From assembly GCF_014332515.1 (NCBI RefSeq), contig NZ_VFSD01000009.1, positions 1-64,000 of the forward strand: a stretch of 64,000 nucleotides of DNA, given 5' to 3'. Within the stretch, counting starts at the first letter, position 1; every line of letters begins with the position of its first letter. The translations under genes were made by a program, and so were the position numbers. The notes under the pieces were generated by a model. The model worked only from the letters and a program-made list of their open reading frames with translations. It had not been told where the DNA came from and did no database searches. Below, in pieces: positions 35,473 through 43,987 of the stretch. This stretch comes from Pontibacter beigongshangensis (GTDB lineage Bacteria; Bacteroidota; Bacteroidia; Cytophagales; Hymenobacteraceae).

Positions 35473-35989
35473 GTCATGTAAGTTTTTCACCTTATTTACT
35501 TATTTGTTTACCAGCAGTTACAAGCTAACATAGCTGCTGGCTGGTAAGCCTTTCCGCAAAAGGATACAAGATTCAGGAGACCACGCGCGCTGGCCCTGAC
35601 TGTTGGGCTATGGTGTAGAAAACAGCCGTGCCTCACACAGGATTTTCTTCTGCCTTGTTTCGTTTCATCTTCGGATACTCACCTTTGAAGCAGAGGTTTA
35701 TGCCGCAATTTACTGGGCCATTATCTACTAAACGGTTAGTTTTTTTGAATGTTTTCTGCTGCTTCAATACAGGTGGGGAGCCTGCCGCCGCTAGGCACAC
35801 CCTCTGCAAAACATTAGGCAAGATCCGGGCTTACCGCTGGCAGCTGGGTTATGTGGCAGGCCTTCACAGCCGCTACTCCTGCGGGGCAGGGCCAGATGCC
35901 CGGAGAGCACAGCGGCGGGAACCCATATCGGCCGGGCTCCTTCCGCTATACAAGTTTATTGTGTATATTGGTCACTAAAAGTCTGCCTA
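35473..35989. other. Divergent gap between degP and a quinone oxidoreductase gene
   Basis: About 517 bp. The frame at 35628-35978 lacks a signal peptide or family features and I do not call it. A GTATATTGG word near 35965 may belong to the promoter of the next gene. Confidence 0.4.
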
Positions 35990-37021
35990 ATGATCGAACG
36001 CCAGGTGTACCGCATGCATAAAGCAGGTTCCATCAAAAACCTGAAGCTGTCCGTTGAAGCTCTCGGCCACCCCAAATCTGATGAGGTTTGCGTGAAAGTG
36101 AGAGCCATAGGGTTAAATTTTGCCGATATTTTTGCCATGCAGGGCCTCTATAGCGCCACACCCGCCGGCTCGTTTATTCCGGGGCTTGAATTTGCGGGGG
36201 AGGTGGTGGCGGTAGGTGCCGGTCTGGAAGAATGGAAGGTGGGAGACAAGGTGATGGGGGCGACGAAGTTTGGCGGCTATGTTTCGCATATCAACATCCA
36301 CCACCGCTACGTTATTCCGCTGCCTGACGATTGGAGCTTTGAAGAAGGTGCCGGGTTTCTGGTGCAGGGACTCACGGCCTATTATGCCCTGACAGCGCTG
36401 GGCAACCTGCAGCGCGGCATGACGGTGCTGATCCATAGTGCGGCAGGCGGTGTTGGAATTCTGGCTAACCGGATCTGCAAAAAGTACGGCGCCTATACCA
36501 TCGGCACCGTAGGGCAGTCCGGCAAAGTAGATTTTCTGCAGCGGGAAGAAGCCTATGACGCTGTGATTCTCCGGGACCGCAATTTCTACTCTAAACTGAA
36601 ACATGCGCTCGGTGACCGGCCGCTCCGCCTGATTATGGAATGCATAGGAGGGGAGATTCTGATGCAGGGCTGGAAAGCGATGGCTCCCATGGGCCGGATG
36701 GTCGTGTATGGCAATGCCAGCTTCACTAGTCACGGCGCTAAGCCCAATTACCCCAGGCTCGTTTATAAATTTCTGAAACGCCCCAAAATAGATCCTTTGC
36801 GTTTACCCACCCAGAACAAGTCGCTCATGGGCTTTAACCTCATCTACCTTTACGAGCAAACCGATATGATGCACGAGATGCTCCACGGCCTGCAGAAACT
36901 TGAACTCAGGCCACAGCATATAGGCCATGTGTTTGATTTTAAGGAGATGCAGGAGGCGATACGCTTGTTTCAGCAAGGCAAAACGGTGGGTAAGGTTGTG
37001 GTGCGGGTGAATAATTTGTGA
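35990..37021 (+). CDS. Zinc-independent quinone oxidoreductase (MDR family, VAT-1-like)
   Basis: A 343-residue medium-chain dehydrogenase/reductase. It has the LNFADIFAMQGLY segment, the PGLEFAGEV motif and the NADPH-binding GGVGILANRICK loop. The Cys/His zinc ligands of alcohol dehydrogenases are missing, which places it with quinone oxidoreductases; the PKIDPLRLPTQNKSLMGFNL region is typical of the VAT-1-like branch. Substrate unknown. Confidence 0.9.
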   Translation: MIERQVYRMHKAGSIKNLKLSVEALGHPKSDEVCVKVRAIGLNFADIFAMQGLYSATPAGSFIPGLEFAGEVVAVGAGLEEWKVGDKVMGATKFGGYVSHINIHHRYVIPLPDDWSFEEGAGFLVQGLTAYYALTALGNLQRGMTVLIHSAAGGVGILANRICKKYGAYTIGTVGQSGKVDFLQREEAYDAVILRDRNFYSKLKHALGDRPLRLIMECIGGEILMQGWKAMAPMGRMVVYGNASFTSHGAKPNYPRLVYKFLKRPKIDPLRLPTQNKSLMGFNLIYLYEQTDMMHEMLHGLQKLELRPQHIGHVFDFKEMQEAIRLFQQGKTVGKVVVRVNNL

Positions 37022-37358
37022 GGATTAGCTATGGAAGGCAAGCCCCACCGTGTCTGTATGGGCACTGAGGTTATTTTATGGCCTCTACAGGCCGTTGAGC
37101 AAGTTTTGCCGGCTCAGCTAGCTTATAGCCAATGACTGAACTTACCGGCATTCAACATTTGATTTATTCTGATTTTGAAAAACCTTGTGTCCTGTAGCAG
37201 ATAGCCGTACAAGTTCGATTTCCGGGTTTTAAGCCGCCGTCTATAGCAGGAAGCATTCCGGTGTAGGCATTATGCTAAGCAAAAGCGCCCTCCAGAGCTT
37301 TTTGCTCCTGCTGCTGTGTTGCTGCTCCTGTTCCGGCTGGGAACGAACCCGTATTGCC
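37022..37358. other. Convergent gap with repeat copy 12
   Basis: No gene is seen. The reverse repeat copy at 37269-37330 is the main content. Confidence 0.5.
37269..37330 (-). repeat. Intergenic CTCCGGAGG repeat, copy 12 (reverse, diverged)
   Basis: Tail ATTATGCTAAGCAAAAG, core GCCCTCCAGAGC and a long CTGCTG/CTCCTG head. The core and tail carry four or more changes, so this is an older or weaker copy. Confidence 0.7.
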
Positions 37359-37919
37359 TCAAATCAGCCTTAATATCCTTCCTATTAGGAGCAGGGCTAT
37401 CAGTAAGCCCAGGGAGACACTAAACCAAATCCAGGCAATTTTCATCTTCCGCTCTTTCTCTTTTTCCTTCTGGGTTAACCGGTGCGACGATTTTTCCCGT
37501 AACAGCTCCTGCTGTGCCTCCTTGTACCGATCTCTGGCTATCTCAAGTGCACCTGCAAACTCCTGTGTCTTCAGCTTTAGCTGGGTTATGGCTTTGGTAT
37601 AATAAGAAACGTCGGGCTGTTTCGAAATGGGAATGTATTTCGTGATGGTTCCTGGCCTGGTGGCTTCCGGGCAGGGAGCACAATCTGCTTCTACCGCAAC
37701 AGGTACTTCTACCGTATCTGTTTTCATGCTGGCGGGATGTTTTTCTTCCGGAGGAAACCATTCGGCAAATTTTCTTGCTGCTAAGGCAGGGTATTTCGCC
37801 TTAATCGTGTCCTGTGTGGCTGCTGCTCTCTCCTCTGTTTGCGTGGCACGATGAACCGACTTCTCCAGGGAGCAGTTAGAAAGCAGCAGTGTCATGAACA
37901 GGAAGTATAGAAGTCTCAT
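37359..37919 (-). CDS. Lipoprotein with a C-terminal membrane helix (u-spanin-like)
   Basis: From the ATG at 37919 the protein has 186 residues. It begins with a lipoprotein signal (LLYFLFMTLLLSNC, Cys15) and ends with a single membrane helix (IAWIWFSVSLGLLIALLLIG). Between them are a DTVEVPVAVEADCAPCP segment and a charged coiled coil (about 105-150). A lipid anchor at one end and a helix at the other is the layout of unimolecular spanins, which phages use to join inner and outer membranes in lysis. No phage gene is nearby, so it may be a cargo remnant or a host envelope tether. Confidence 0.65.
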   Translation of the reverse strand: MRLLYFLFMTLLLSNCSLEKSVHRATQTEERAAATQDTIKAKYPALAARKFAEWFPPEEKHPASMKTDTVEVPVAVEADCAPCPEATRPGTITKYIPISKQPDVSYYTKAITQLKLKTQEFAGALEIARDRYKEAQQELLREKSSHRLTQKEKEKERKMKIAWIWFSVSLGLLIALLLIGRILRLI

Positions 37920-38734
37920 CAAAGCAGACAAATTATGATCTATCGCAGGCACTTGCCGTGGCTCTTAATGGTTTTTTATGCTGAAAAATTGCTCTCATGC
38001 TTTCGAATGGACCGGGAAAATCATCCTGAAGATTTTTATACGTTTACCTACAAGCCTTTCATTGCCTACTCATAGGGGCAGCTTTACCTGTGGGTCCTCC
38101 TTCTGTGTATATTTTTTCATCAACCATTTTACAAGATCATCCTGCCATATCCGGGATCAAGCACAGGTAGCTTACAAACGCTGATATAGTTTACAGCTTA
38201 TAAATTATATCAGGTTCTGCTAATATAGAGGTACCAATTTGCTTGTACGCTTAATTGGCTTAAATAGGTCTACTTTATCCCGGCTGCTGGTATTAACTTC
38301 TTCCTGTTGTTGCTCTTTACCTTTCACGGTTATAGCTAAAGCAATTCCGTTTGCAGATGCTGTTAAAGAATGAAATCTTAAGGCCCTTAATGTTACTTTT
38401 TAACCTTTTGTTGGTACAATTTAGATGAAGAAACCCTGTTCAGCTTCTACAGTAAACTAAGTATTAATAATTAAGGGTTCTTTATAATATAATAAGCATG
38501 TTACCTGGAGTACGAGATATTCCTTTTTATTCTGTTATAAAAAATGCATTTTTAATTATATTTATAGTACTTCTTACTGTGCTATACTTCCATTATCAGC
38601 TGAATTTTTTGCTCTAATACTTTTAAGTAGAGTACATACCACGCGATACGACCTCCAACGAGCCATTTTTATGGTTAATAAAATCTGAGATCCTATAAAT
38701 ATATTAAATAGATGAAAACATAGCTACCTTCCAT
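37920..38734. other. AT-rich 815-bp gap before the PAS-LuxR gene
   Basis: Much richer in A and T than its surroundings, especially 38380-38730. It holds no repeat copy and no gene with family features. It may be a long promoter region or acquired DNA. Confidence 0.5.
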
Positions 38735-39553
38735 ATGCAACCACCAACGAAGATTTCTTTAGATAAAACCTTAAGTACTCATTATCCGGAAGAATATGTG
38801 GCGTTAATAAAGATATGGCAAACTCAGGTTTATGAACAGGTTCTGCCGGGTTATGGTGATAATATTGGAAATAACCCGGCTTTGCTGAAGGTATTGAACA
38901 ATTCTCCATGTGTCACCATGATCCTGAACCTGAGTACGCAACGGTTTGAGTTTGTAAGCAGCAATGCCTCAGATTTGTTTGGGTACGGAAATGGATATTT
39001 TCTGGAGCAGGGGTTGCCTTTCTGTAACAGCATTGCCCACCCTGAAGACCTGCAGAATAGCTGGAAATTGATAAAAAGCATCTGGGATTTTATATTCAGT
39101 GTGCCTCCTGCCGATCAGGCACAGTACAAATTTACCTATGATTTTCGGACTTTGAGGCCTTCCGGCAAAGTGGTAAGGGTATTAGCCCAGAATTCTATTT
39201 TACAGACAGACAACAAGGGCACTATAACCCACGTGCTGTGCGTATATTCTGATATTTCCCACTGGAAGAAGAGTAATTATCAGCTAGCCTCCATTGTTTC
39301 GACTGTTGCCAAATCCTGTTTGTTCTTTAGCCAGACTGAATCAGATTCTTTTAATCCTTCTACTTGCTTAAGTAAACGGGAACTGGAAATTGTAAAACTG
39401 ATGGCAGAGGGTTTTAGCAGCAAGCTCATCGCTGATAAGCTATTTATAAGTTTTCATACGGTGAACACACACCGGCAAAAAATCATGGAGAAAACAAAAA
39501 CGCGAAATACCGGAGGGCTGGTGCAGTTCGCGGTGTCTCATGGACTTATATGA
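38735..39553 (+). CDS. PAS-domain LuxR-type transcriptional regulator
   Basis: A 272-residue protein. Residues about 50-180 form a PAS fold (MILNLSTQRFEFVSSNASDLFG, closing with THVLCVYSDISHWKK). Residues 208-272 form a LuxR/FixJ DNA-binding domain: LSKRELEIVKLMAEGFSSK and the recognition helix SFHTVNTHRQKI. It is a one-component regulator with an internal sensor; no cofactor ligand can be read. It follows an AT-rich gap and has no operon partner. Confidence 0.9.
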   Translation: MQPPTKISLDKTLSTHYPEEYVALIKIWQTQVYEQVLPGYGDNIGNNPALLKVLNNSPCVTMILNLSTQRFEFVSSNASDLFGYGNGYFLEQGLPFCNSIAHPEDLQNSWKLIKSIWDFIFSVPPADQAQYKFTYDFRTLRPSGKVVRVLAQNSILQTDNKGTITHVLCVYSDISHWKKSNYQLASIVSTVAKSCLFFSQTESDSFNPSTCLSKRELEIVKLMAEGFSSKLIADKLFISFHTVNTHRQKIMEKTKTRNTGGLVQFAVSHGLI

Positions 39554-39744
39554 TCGTAGTAACTTTTCAGAAGAGTGTGAGGCGGAATGATCAGTCTTCG
39601 GAGCGTGGTTGTACAGATGATGCACTATTGCTTCATAAATAATTCTTCGTCGGCTCTTCCTTTTGCTGTTACCGTGTGTTTTCACCGGCAACTCTAGTTG
39701 CTTTGAAGCACATACAAGTAATTTCTGACGGATACGGACCGTAT

Positions 39745-39793
39745 CAGCAGGAGCAGAAAAGGCTCCCGAAGGGCTGTTTTGATTGGAATAATT
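39745..39793 (+). repeat. Intergenic CTCCGGAGG repeat, copy 13 (forward)
   Basis: Head CAGCAGGAGCAG, core CTCCCGAAGGGC (two changes), tail TTTTGATTGGAATAATT. Confidence 0.75.
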
Positions 39794-39802
39794 GACAAAA
39801 TT

Positions 39803-39834
39803 TACAGGTATGCACTTTCTGGTGCATACCTGTA
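39803..39834. terminator. 13-bp perfect hairpin after repeat copy 13
   Basis: TACAGGTATGCAC and its exact complement enclose a 6-nt loop. On the minus strand it is followed by AATTTTGTC. It may end transcripts from either side. Confidence 0.45.
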
Positions 39835-40121
39835 GGTAATAAAAGCATTAAGCTTGCTGAACCCTATTAACATAGAAGGGTGGGATTGGTTAACTTAGGA
39901 GTTCAGATTCTTTGATCACCTGTCCTTTTTACCTTCGTTTATTGGCTTTTTTGGCACAACTGGTGTTTTTGCAACAAACGGTTTTCCACAATACTGGCAT
40001 TTCCGAGTGATTCTAGTATTGCTGCCCATGATGATGGACTTCTAAGGTCTATAAAGGTCAGCAACAGACAGGTGTGGACTGTAGTGTACATAATCTCCCT
40101 ACCATAAAGCATAAAAATGAA

Positions 40122-40163
40122 AAAGGAAGAATTCGTAACAAATTCGTCATAAATTCTTCCTTT
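40122..40163 (-). terminator. Probable mnmE terminator
   Basis: The arms AAAGGAAGAATT (40122-40133) and AATTCTTCCTTT (40152-40163) pair fully around an 18-nt loop. On the minus strand the stem is followed by TCATTTTTA. It lies 75 bp past the mnmE stop. Confidence 0.65.
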
Positions 40164-40237
40164 AAGACAGATATTAAACCTGTCGAATTCTTCTTAAATC
40201 GTGTCATACGCTTCAAAAATGCCGTTTTTAAGGCAAT

Positions 40238-41617
40238 CTATTTGCCGATGCAGAACTTAGTGAAAATATTATCCAGCAGATCATCCGTTGTAATCTCGCC
40301 GGTAATCTGCCCCAAATGATGCAGCGCCCTGCGGATGTCTGCGGCCACCAGGTCGTTGCTGATGCCGAGGTCGAGGCCGGAGAGGGTATCGTCGAGGGCC
40401 TCGTAGGTTTTATTCAGGCTGTCGACGTGGCGGAGGTTGGTGACGATGGTTTGCTCGCGGGTATTGAGTTTGCCCAGGTTCACTTTTGCTACCAGCGCCT
40501 CTTTCAGGCCATCCATATTTGCACCTTCGGCTGCTGAGATCTGCACCAGATTTTCTACCTCCGCAAAAGCCGTCAGTGTAGTAGGAGAGGCTTCATCTAT
40601 CTTGTTGGCTACGGCCATTATCGGAAGTTTCTTCGGGTTAATTTGTCTCAGCTCTTCCCGGAGTTCTTCGGGCGTGGTGGTGATAATATCAAACAGGTAA
40701 ATAATTAGCGACGACTCGCTGAGCTTCTGAAGGGTGCGTTCCACCCCAATGGCTTCTACCTTATCGGTGGTTTCGCGGAGGCCGGCCGTGTCGATAAACC
40801 GGAAGCTGATGCCTTCGATGTTGATTTCGTCCTCGATAAAGTCCCGCGTGGTGCCAGGCACGTCCGACACGATGGCTTTTTCCTCGTTCAGCAGCTTGTT
40901 GAGCAGCGTGGATTTTCCGGCATTGGGTTTGCCCACGATTACGGTAGGCACCCCGTTCTTAATCACGTTGCCCAGCTCAAACGACTTGAGCAGCTCCCGT
41001 ATAATGCGTTGGATGTTGGCAATGAGCAGGCGCAACTGTTCCCGGTCGGCAAACTCCACGTCTTCCTCGCCAAAGTCCAACTCGAGTTCGATCATAGAGG
41101 CAAAGTGCACCAGCTCCGCCCGCAGCTTTTTGATCTCCTGCGAAAAACCTCCCCGCATCTGCTTCATGGCCACTTCATGCGAGAGGGCGGAATCGGATGA
41201 GATGAGGTCGGCCACAGCTTCGGCCTGTGCCAGGTCGAACTGACCGTTCAGGAAGGCCCGCTTCGTAAACTCCCCGGCCTGCGCCAGCCGCGCGCCCTGC
41301 TTCAGGAACAGCTGCATAAGTTGCTGCACTATAAAGTCGGAACCGTGACAGCTTACCTCCACTACATCTTCTTTGGTATAGGAGGTTGGTGCCCTGAACA
41401 ACGATACCAGCACCTCGTCCAGCACCTTGTCGCCATCACGGATGGTGCCGAAATGGATCGTGTGCGATGGCTGTTGCAGCAGGTCCTTGCCACGGAACAC
41501 TCGCTGCACAATGGCAACAGCCTCCGGACCAGATAGTCGGATAACAGCAATAGCGCCTACACCCGATGCGGTGGCAACGGCTACAATAGTGTCAGAAGAG
41601 GAGAAATGGTTGATCAA
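40238..41617 (-). CDS. mnmE: tRNA modification GTPase MnmE (TrmE)
   Basis: A 459-residue GTPase that with MnmG installs the aminomethyl-type group on wobble uridine 34 of certain tRNAs. It has the N-terminal tetrahydrofolate-binding domain (TIVAVATASGVGAIAVIRLSG), the GTPase domain with GKPNAGKST, DVPGTTRD, DTAGLRET and NKID, and the C-terminal CIGK tail with the functional Cys. Length is normal. It stands alone. Confidence 0.98.
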   Translation of the reverse strand: MINHFSSSDTIVAVATASGVGAIAVIRLSGPEAVAIVQRVFRGKDLLQQPSHTIHFGTIRDGDKVLDEVLVSLFRAPTSYTKEDVVEVSCHGSDFIVQQLMQLFLKQGARLAQAGEFTKRAFLNGQFDLAQAEAVADLISSDSALSHEVAMKQMRGGFSQEIKKLRAELVHFASMIELELDFGEEDVEFADREQLRLLIANIQRIIRELLKSFELGNVIKNGVPTVIVGKPNAGKSTLLNKLLNEEKAIVSDVPGTTRDFIEDEINIEGISFRFIDTAGLRETTDKVEAIGVERTLQKLSESSLIIYLFDIITTTPEELREELRQINPKKLPIMAVANKIDEASPTTLTAFAEVENLVQISAAEGANMDGLKEALVAKVNLGKLNTREQTIVTNLRHVDSLNKTYEALDDTLSGLDLGISNDLVAADIRRALHHLGQITGEITTDDLLDNIFTKFCIGK

Positions 41618-41709
41618 AATTAAATTTTAAGTTAAAAAGGGAAACGTTATAAAGTTCGAAGTACCTCCATATTTAAGGGTTCAGGACGCTGGCAAGTATA
41701 GCACAGGCA

Positions 41710-41739
41710 CCTCCGGAAGGGCTTTTCATTAGAATAATT
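41710..41739 (+). repeat. Intergenic CTCCGGAGG repeat, copy 14 (forward, headless)
   Basis: Core CCTCCGGAAGGGC and tail TTTTCATTAGAATAATT with almost no head. It lies between mnmE and the thioredoxin-like gene. Confidence 0.85.
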
Positions 41740-41836
41740 CTGCCTGACTTGCTTTTCTCTGATTGTCCAGGAAGCCTCTCTTTGTATTAACTATGGAGAG
41801 AAGGACTCCACTCAAGATTGTAAACGCCCATCAACT

Positions 41837-42391
41837 TTATTTTTTAGGCTTTTCATATTCCTGCCAGGAACTGGTTTTATAGTGGTTGTCGCCGAAGTAG
41901 CGGAGTATTTTGCTGAAGGCAGCTGCATCGAGGTAACCGGGCACAGGCGAGAGCATCTCCATTTTCTCGTTGAGGTATACAGTTGTAGGGTAGCTCATCT
42001 GGCCCTGCAGCAGTGCCACCGCCAACTCATGCGATTTGTAGGCAGGGTTGTAGTTGTAGGTGTGGCCGTTCAGGGTAATAGGCTGTTTGCTTTCGGCATC
42101 CAGTTTTACGGCATAGTAGTTTTTGTTGATGTAAGCTGCCACAGCCGGGTCTGCAAAAGTGCTTTTATCCATTTTCCTGCACCAGCCGCACCAGTCGGTG
42201 TACACGTCTATGACTACTTTGCGGGGCTCCTTTTTGAGTTTGGCGGCAGCCTCTTCTATCGTAAGCCACTGAATGGCCTCAGCAGGAGCGGCCGGTGCTT
42301 CGGCGGTGGCAGGCGGTGTAGCTACGCCTGTAAATCCTGAAAACACCATAAACAAGGGCAGCAATGCCAGGATGTAATATCTGTTCTTCAT
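41837..42391 (-). CDS. Secreted thioredoxin-fold protein
   Basis: A 184-residue protein with a signal peptide (YYILALLPLFMVFSGFTG) and a thioredoxin domain whose active site reads DWCGWCRKMD. The cis-Pro segment MSYPTTVYL and the strand VVIDVYTDW fit the DUF255/SoxW-like group of periplasmic thiol-disulfide proteins. It probably reduces disulfides in the envelope. The ATG at 42391 is used; the TTG before it would add one residue. Confidence 0.88.
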   Translation of the reverse strand: MKNRYYILALLPLFMVFSGFTGVATPPATAEAPAAPAEAIQWLTIEEAAAKLKKEPRKVVIDVYTDWCGWCRKMDKSTFADPAVAAYINKNYYAVKLDAESKQPITLNGHTYNYNPAYKSHELAVALLQGQMSYPTTVYLNEKMEMLSPVPGYLDAAAFSKILRYFGDNHYKTSSWQEYEKPKK

Positions 42392-42868
42392 CAATTGTTC
42401 TTTTTATTTTGCCTCATTTCAGGTAAGCCTGCAAATTTAACAAAATCCGGTGGTTTAATAATTCCAACGACTTTTTCGAACCAGCAACCGATCGCCGGTT
42501 TTTAATTGTGATAATCTACATTCTGATTTTCTTGATCTCGGTTTGTGAAACGTCGGGGAAAAGCACTATAGTCTTTCCGTTAGTAAAAAATCAGAGTTAA
42601 GAACTGATGTTAGGCAGGTAGTTTATTTGTCCCTCTTTGAAGGGGGTAAGGATGATTTACACCTGAAGATAGGGATTCTTGATTCTACTGCTTTGCTTCT
42701 CCGGAATTTCTGCAGCCCTTGAAACATCCCCCTCACCCTCTTCAAAGGCGGACTTTTCCTGCTTTAGCGATATGGTATGGAACGGTTGTTCTTAATTTAA
42801 GCTACCTCTATTGATTAATATCTTTCTTTTACAACAATTTAACCATTAAGCTATTTAACAATCAACTA
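42392..42868. other. Gap with an imperfect inverted repeat
   Basis: No gene is seen. It holds an imperfect inverted repeat of 33-35 bp arms (42626-42658 and 42722-42756) and, near 42825-42868, AACAATTTAACC-type low-complexity words. Confidence 0.55.
42626..42756. repeat. Imperfect inverted repeat with CTCTTTGAAGGGGG arms
   Basis: The left arm contains GTCCCTCTTTGAAGGGGGTA and the right arm is close to its reverse complement (ACCCTCTTCAAAGGCGGAC). About 63 bp separate them. Sequences of this type occur in many Bacteroidota genomes as dispersed, unexplained repeats. Confidence 0.6.
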
Positions 42869-43750
42869 TCAATTAATAGGCGCAGGCACTATTTTGCGGC
42901 GGTTCATCCAAATGCCGCGTGAGGGCGAGAACAGGAAGGCCAGCACAAACTCGATGCCGGTTACGGTGGCAATGGCGCCGGCAATGGAGCCATCGAGCCA
43001 CACCGCTAGGTAATAACCTGCCGCAGAAGCCAGAATACCCAGCAGTGCCGACAACACCAGCATGGTCTTAAAATTGTCGGTGAGGAGGTAAGCGGTGGCA
43101 GGAGGAGCCACCAGGAAGGCCACCACCAGGATGGCGCCAACCGATTCGAAGGACGCCACGGTCGTTAGCGACACCGCCGACATCAGCAGATAGTACCACA
43201 ACGAGGTAGAGATGCCAATAGAAGCAGCATAGGCCGCATCAAAGGCGGTTAAGTAAAGTTCTTTATAGCTCAGGCAGATAAATAAGATAACCAGAACCGT
43301 GACTGTACCTACTGTCCAGACGGCCCTGGGACCGAGAATCCAGCCATCTTCACTGATCCAGAGGTCGATGGGGGTGTAGGCAATCTCGCCGTACAGCACA
43401 CAGTCCTGGTCGAGATCTATCTGGCCTGCAAAAACAGAGATCAGGATAATGCCGATGGCAAAAAGCCAGGTAAAGGTTACGCCGATGGCTGCATCCGACT
43501 GTACCCGCGCTACCCGATGGAAGAACTCGATCAGGAAGGTGGTCAGGACGCCCAGTAGTCCGGCTCCGATCAGCATCGGCACAGAGTCGCGGGAGCCGGT
43601 CACCAGAAAAGCGATCACAATGCCCGGCAGCACGGCATGCGAGATGGCATCGCCCACCATGGCCATGCGCCGCAGAATCAGGTAGCACCCCAGCAGACTA
43701 CAGCAGGTGGCCACCAGAGAGCCGGTAAGTATGATCCAGAATGCGTTCAT
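42869..43750 (-). CDS. Metal ABC transporter permease (ABC-3 family), last gene of the operon
   Basis: A 293-residue inner-membrane protein with eight to nine hydrophobic segments. It has the ABC-3 signature MVGDAISHAVLPGIVIAF near 30-47 and VGAILVVAFLVAPPATAYLL later. It would pair with the ATPase and the second permease to import Mn(II) or Zn(II). The C-terminus is short and has no regulatory domain. It lies 237 bp behind the permease-DtxR gene, with a repeat copy between. Confidence 0.93.
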   Translation of the reverse strand: MNAFWIILTGSLVATCCSLLGCYLILRRMAMVGDAISHAVLPGIVIAFLVTGSRDSVPMLIGAGLLGVLTTFLIEFFHRVARVQSDAAIGVTFTWLFAIGIILISVFAGQIDLDQDCVLYGEIAYTPIDLWISEDGWILGPRAVWTVGTVTVLVILFICLSYKELYLTAFDAAYAASIGISTSLWYYLLMSAVSLTTVASFESVGAILVVAFLVAPPATAYLLTDNFKTMLVLSALLGILASAAGYYLAVWLDGSIAGAIATVTGIEFVLAFLFSPSRGIWMNRRKIVPAPIN

Positions 43751-43800
43751 GTTTTAATTTTGAATGAATGATTGAGTGAATGAGAGAATATATGTTGATA
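43750..43800. repeat. Low-complexity TGAATGAATGATTGAGTGAA tract
   Basis: A short 4-bp-period tract (TGAATGAATGATTGAGTGAATG) shortened here; it lies directly upstream of the permease start and uses the same words as the prkA-yeaH gap. Confidence 0.5.
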
Positions 43801-43916
43801 GACAAATAGTTGTGATGTCGAATGTGCCTCTGCTTTAGAGTCGTTTTTCCAAACGCTCACAGGTCTGAAAGGCACTGTGAGGTTAAGTTGGCAACAGGTG
43901 CATCAGGCGTGGTACT

Positions 43917-43947
43917 GCCTCCGGAGGGCCATTTTCATTAGAATAAT
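43917..43947 (+). repeat. Intergenic CTCCGGAGG repeat, copy 15 (forward, headless)
   Basis: Core GCCTCCGGAGGGCC and tail ATTTTCATTAGAATAAT. It lies inside the metal transport operon, between the two permease genes. Confidence 0.85.
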
Positions 43948-43987
43948 CGGGACTTTCCTTCACATTTCTTAACAACCAGCAACCAAC

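Larger units (their letters stand above)
39554..40237. other. Convergent gap with repeat copy 13 and two hairpins
   Basis: Holds the repeat copy at 39745-39793 and hairpins at 39803-39834 and 40122-40163. No gene is supported. Confidence 0.5.

Noticed and set aside
35628-35978. 116-residue frame between degP and the quinone oxidoreductase gene
   Set aside because: No signal peptide, domain or codon pattern; it ends close to the likely promoter of the next gene.
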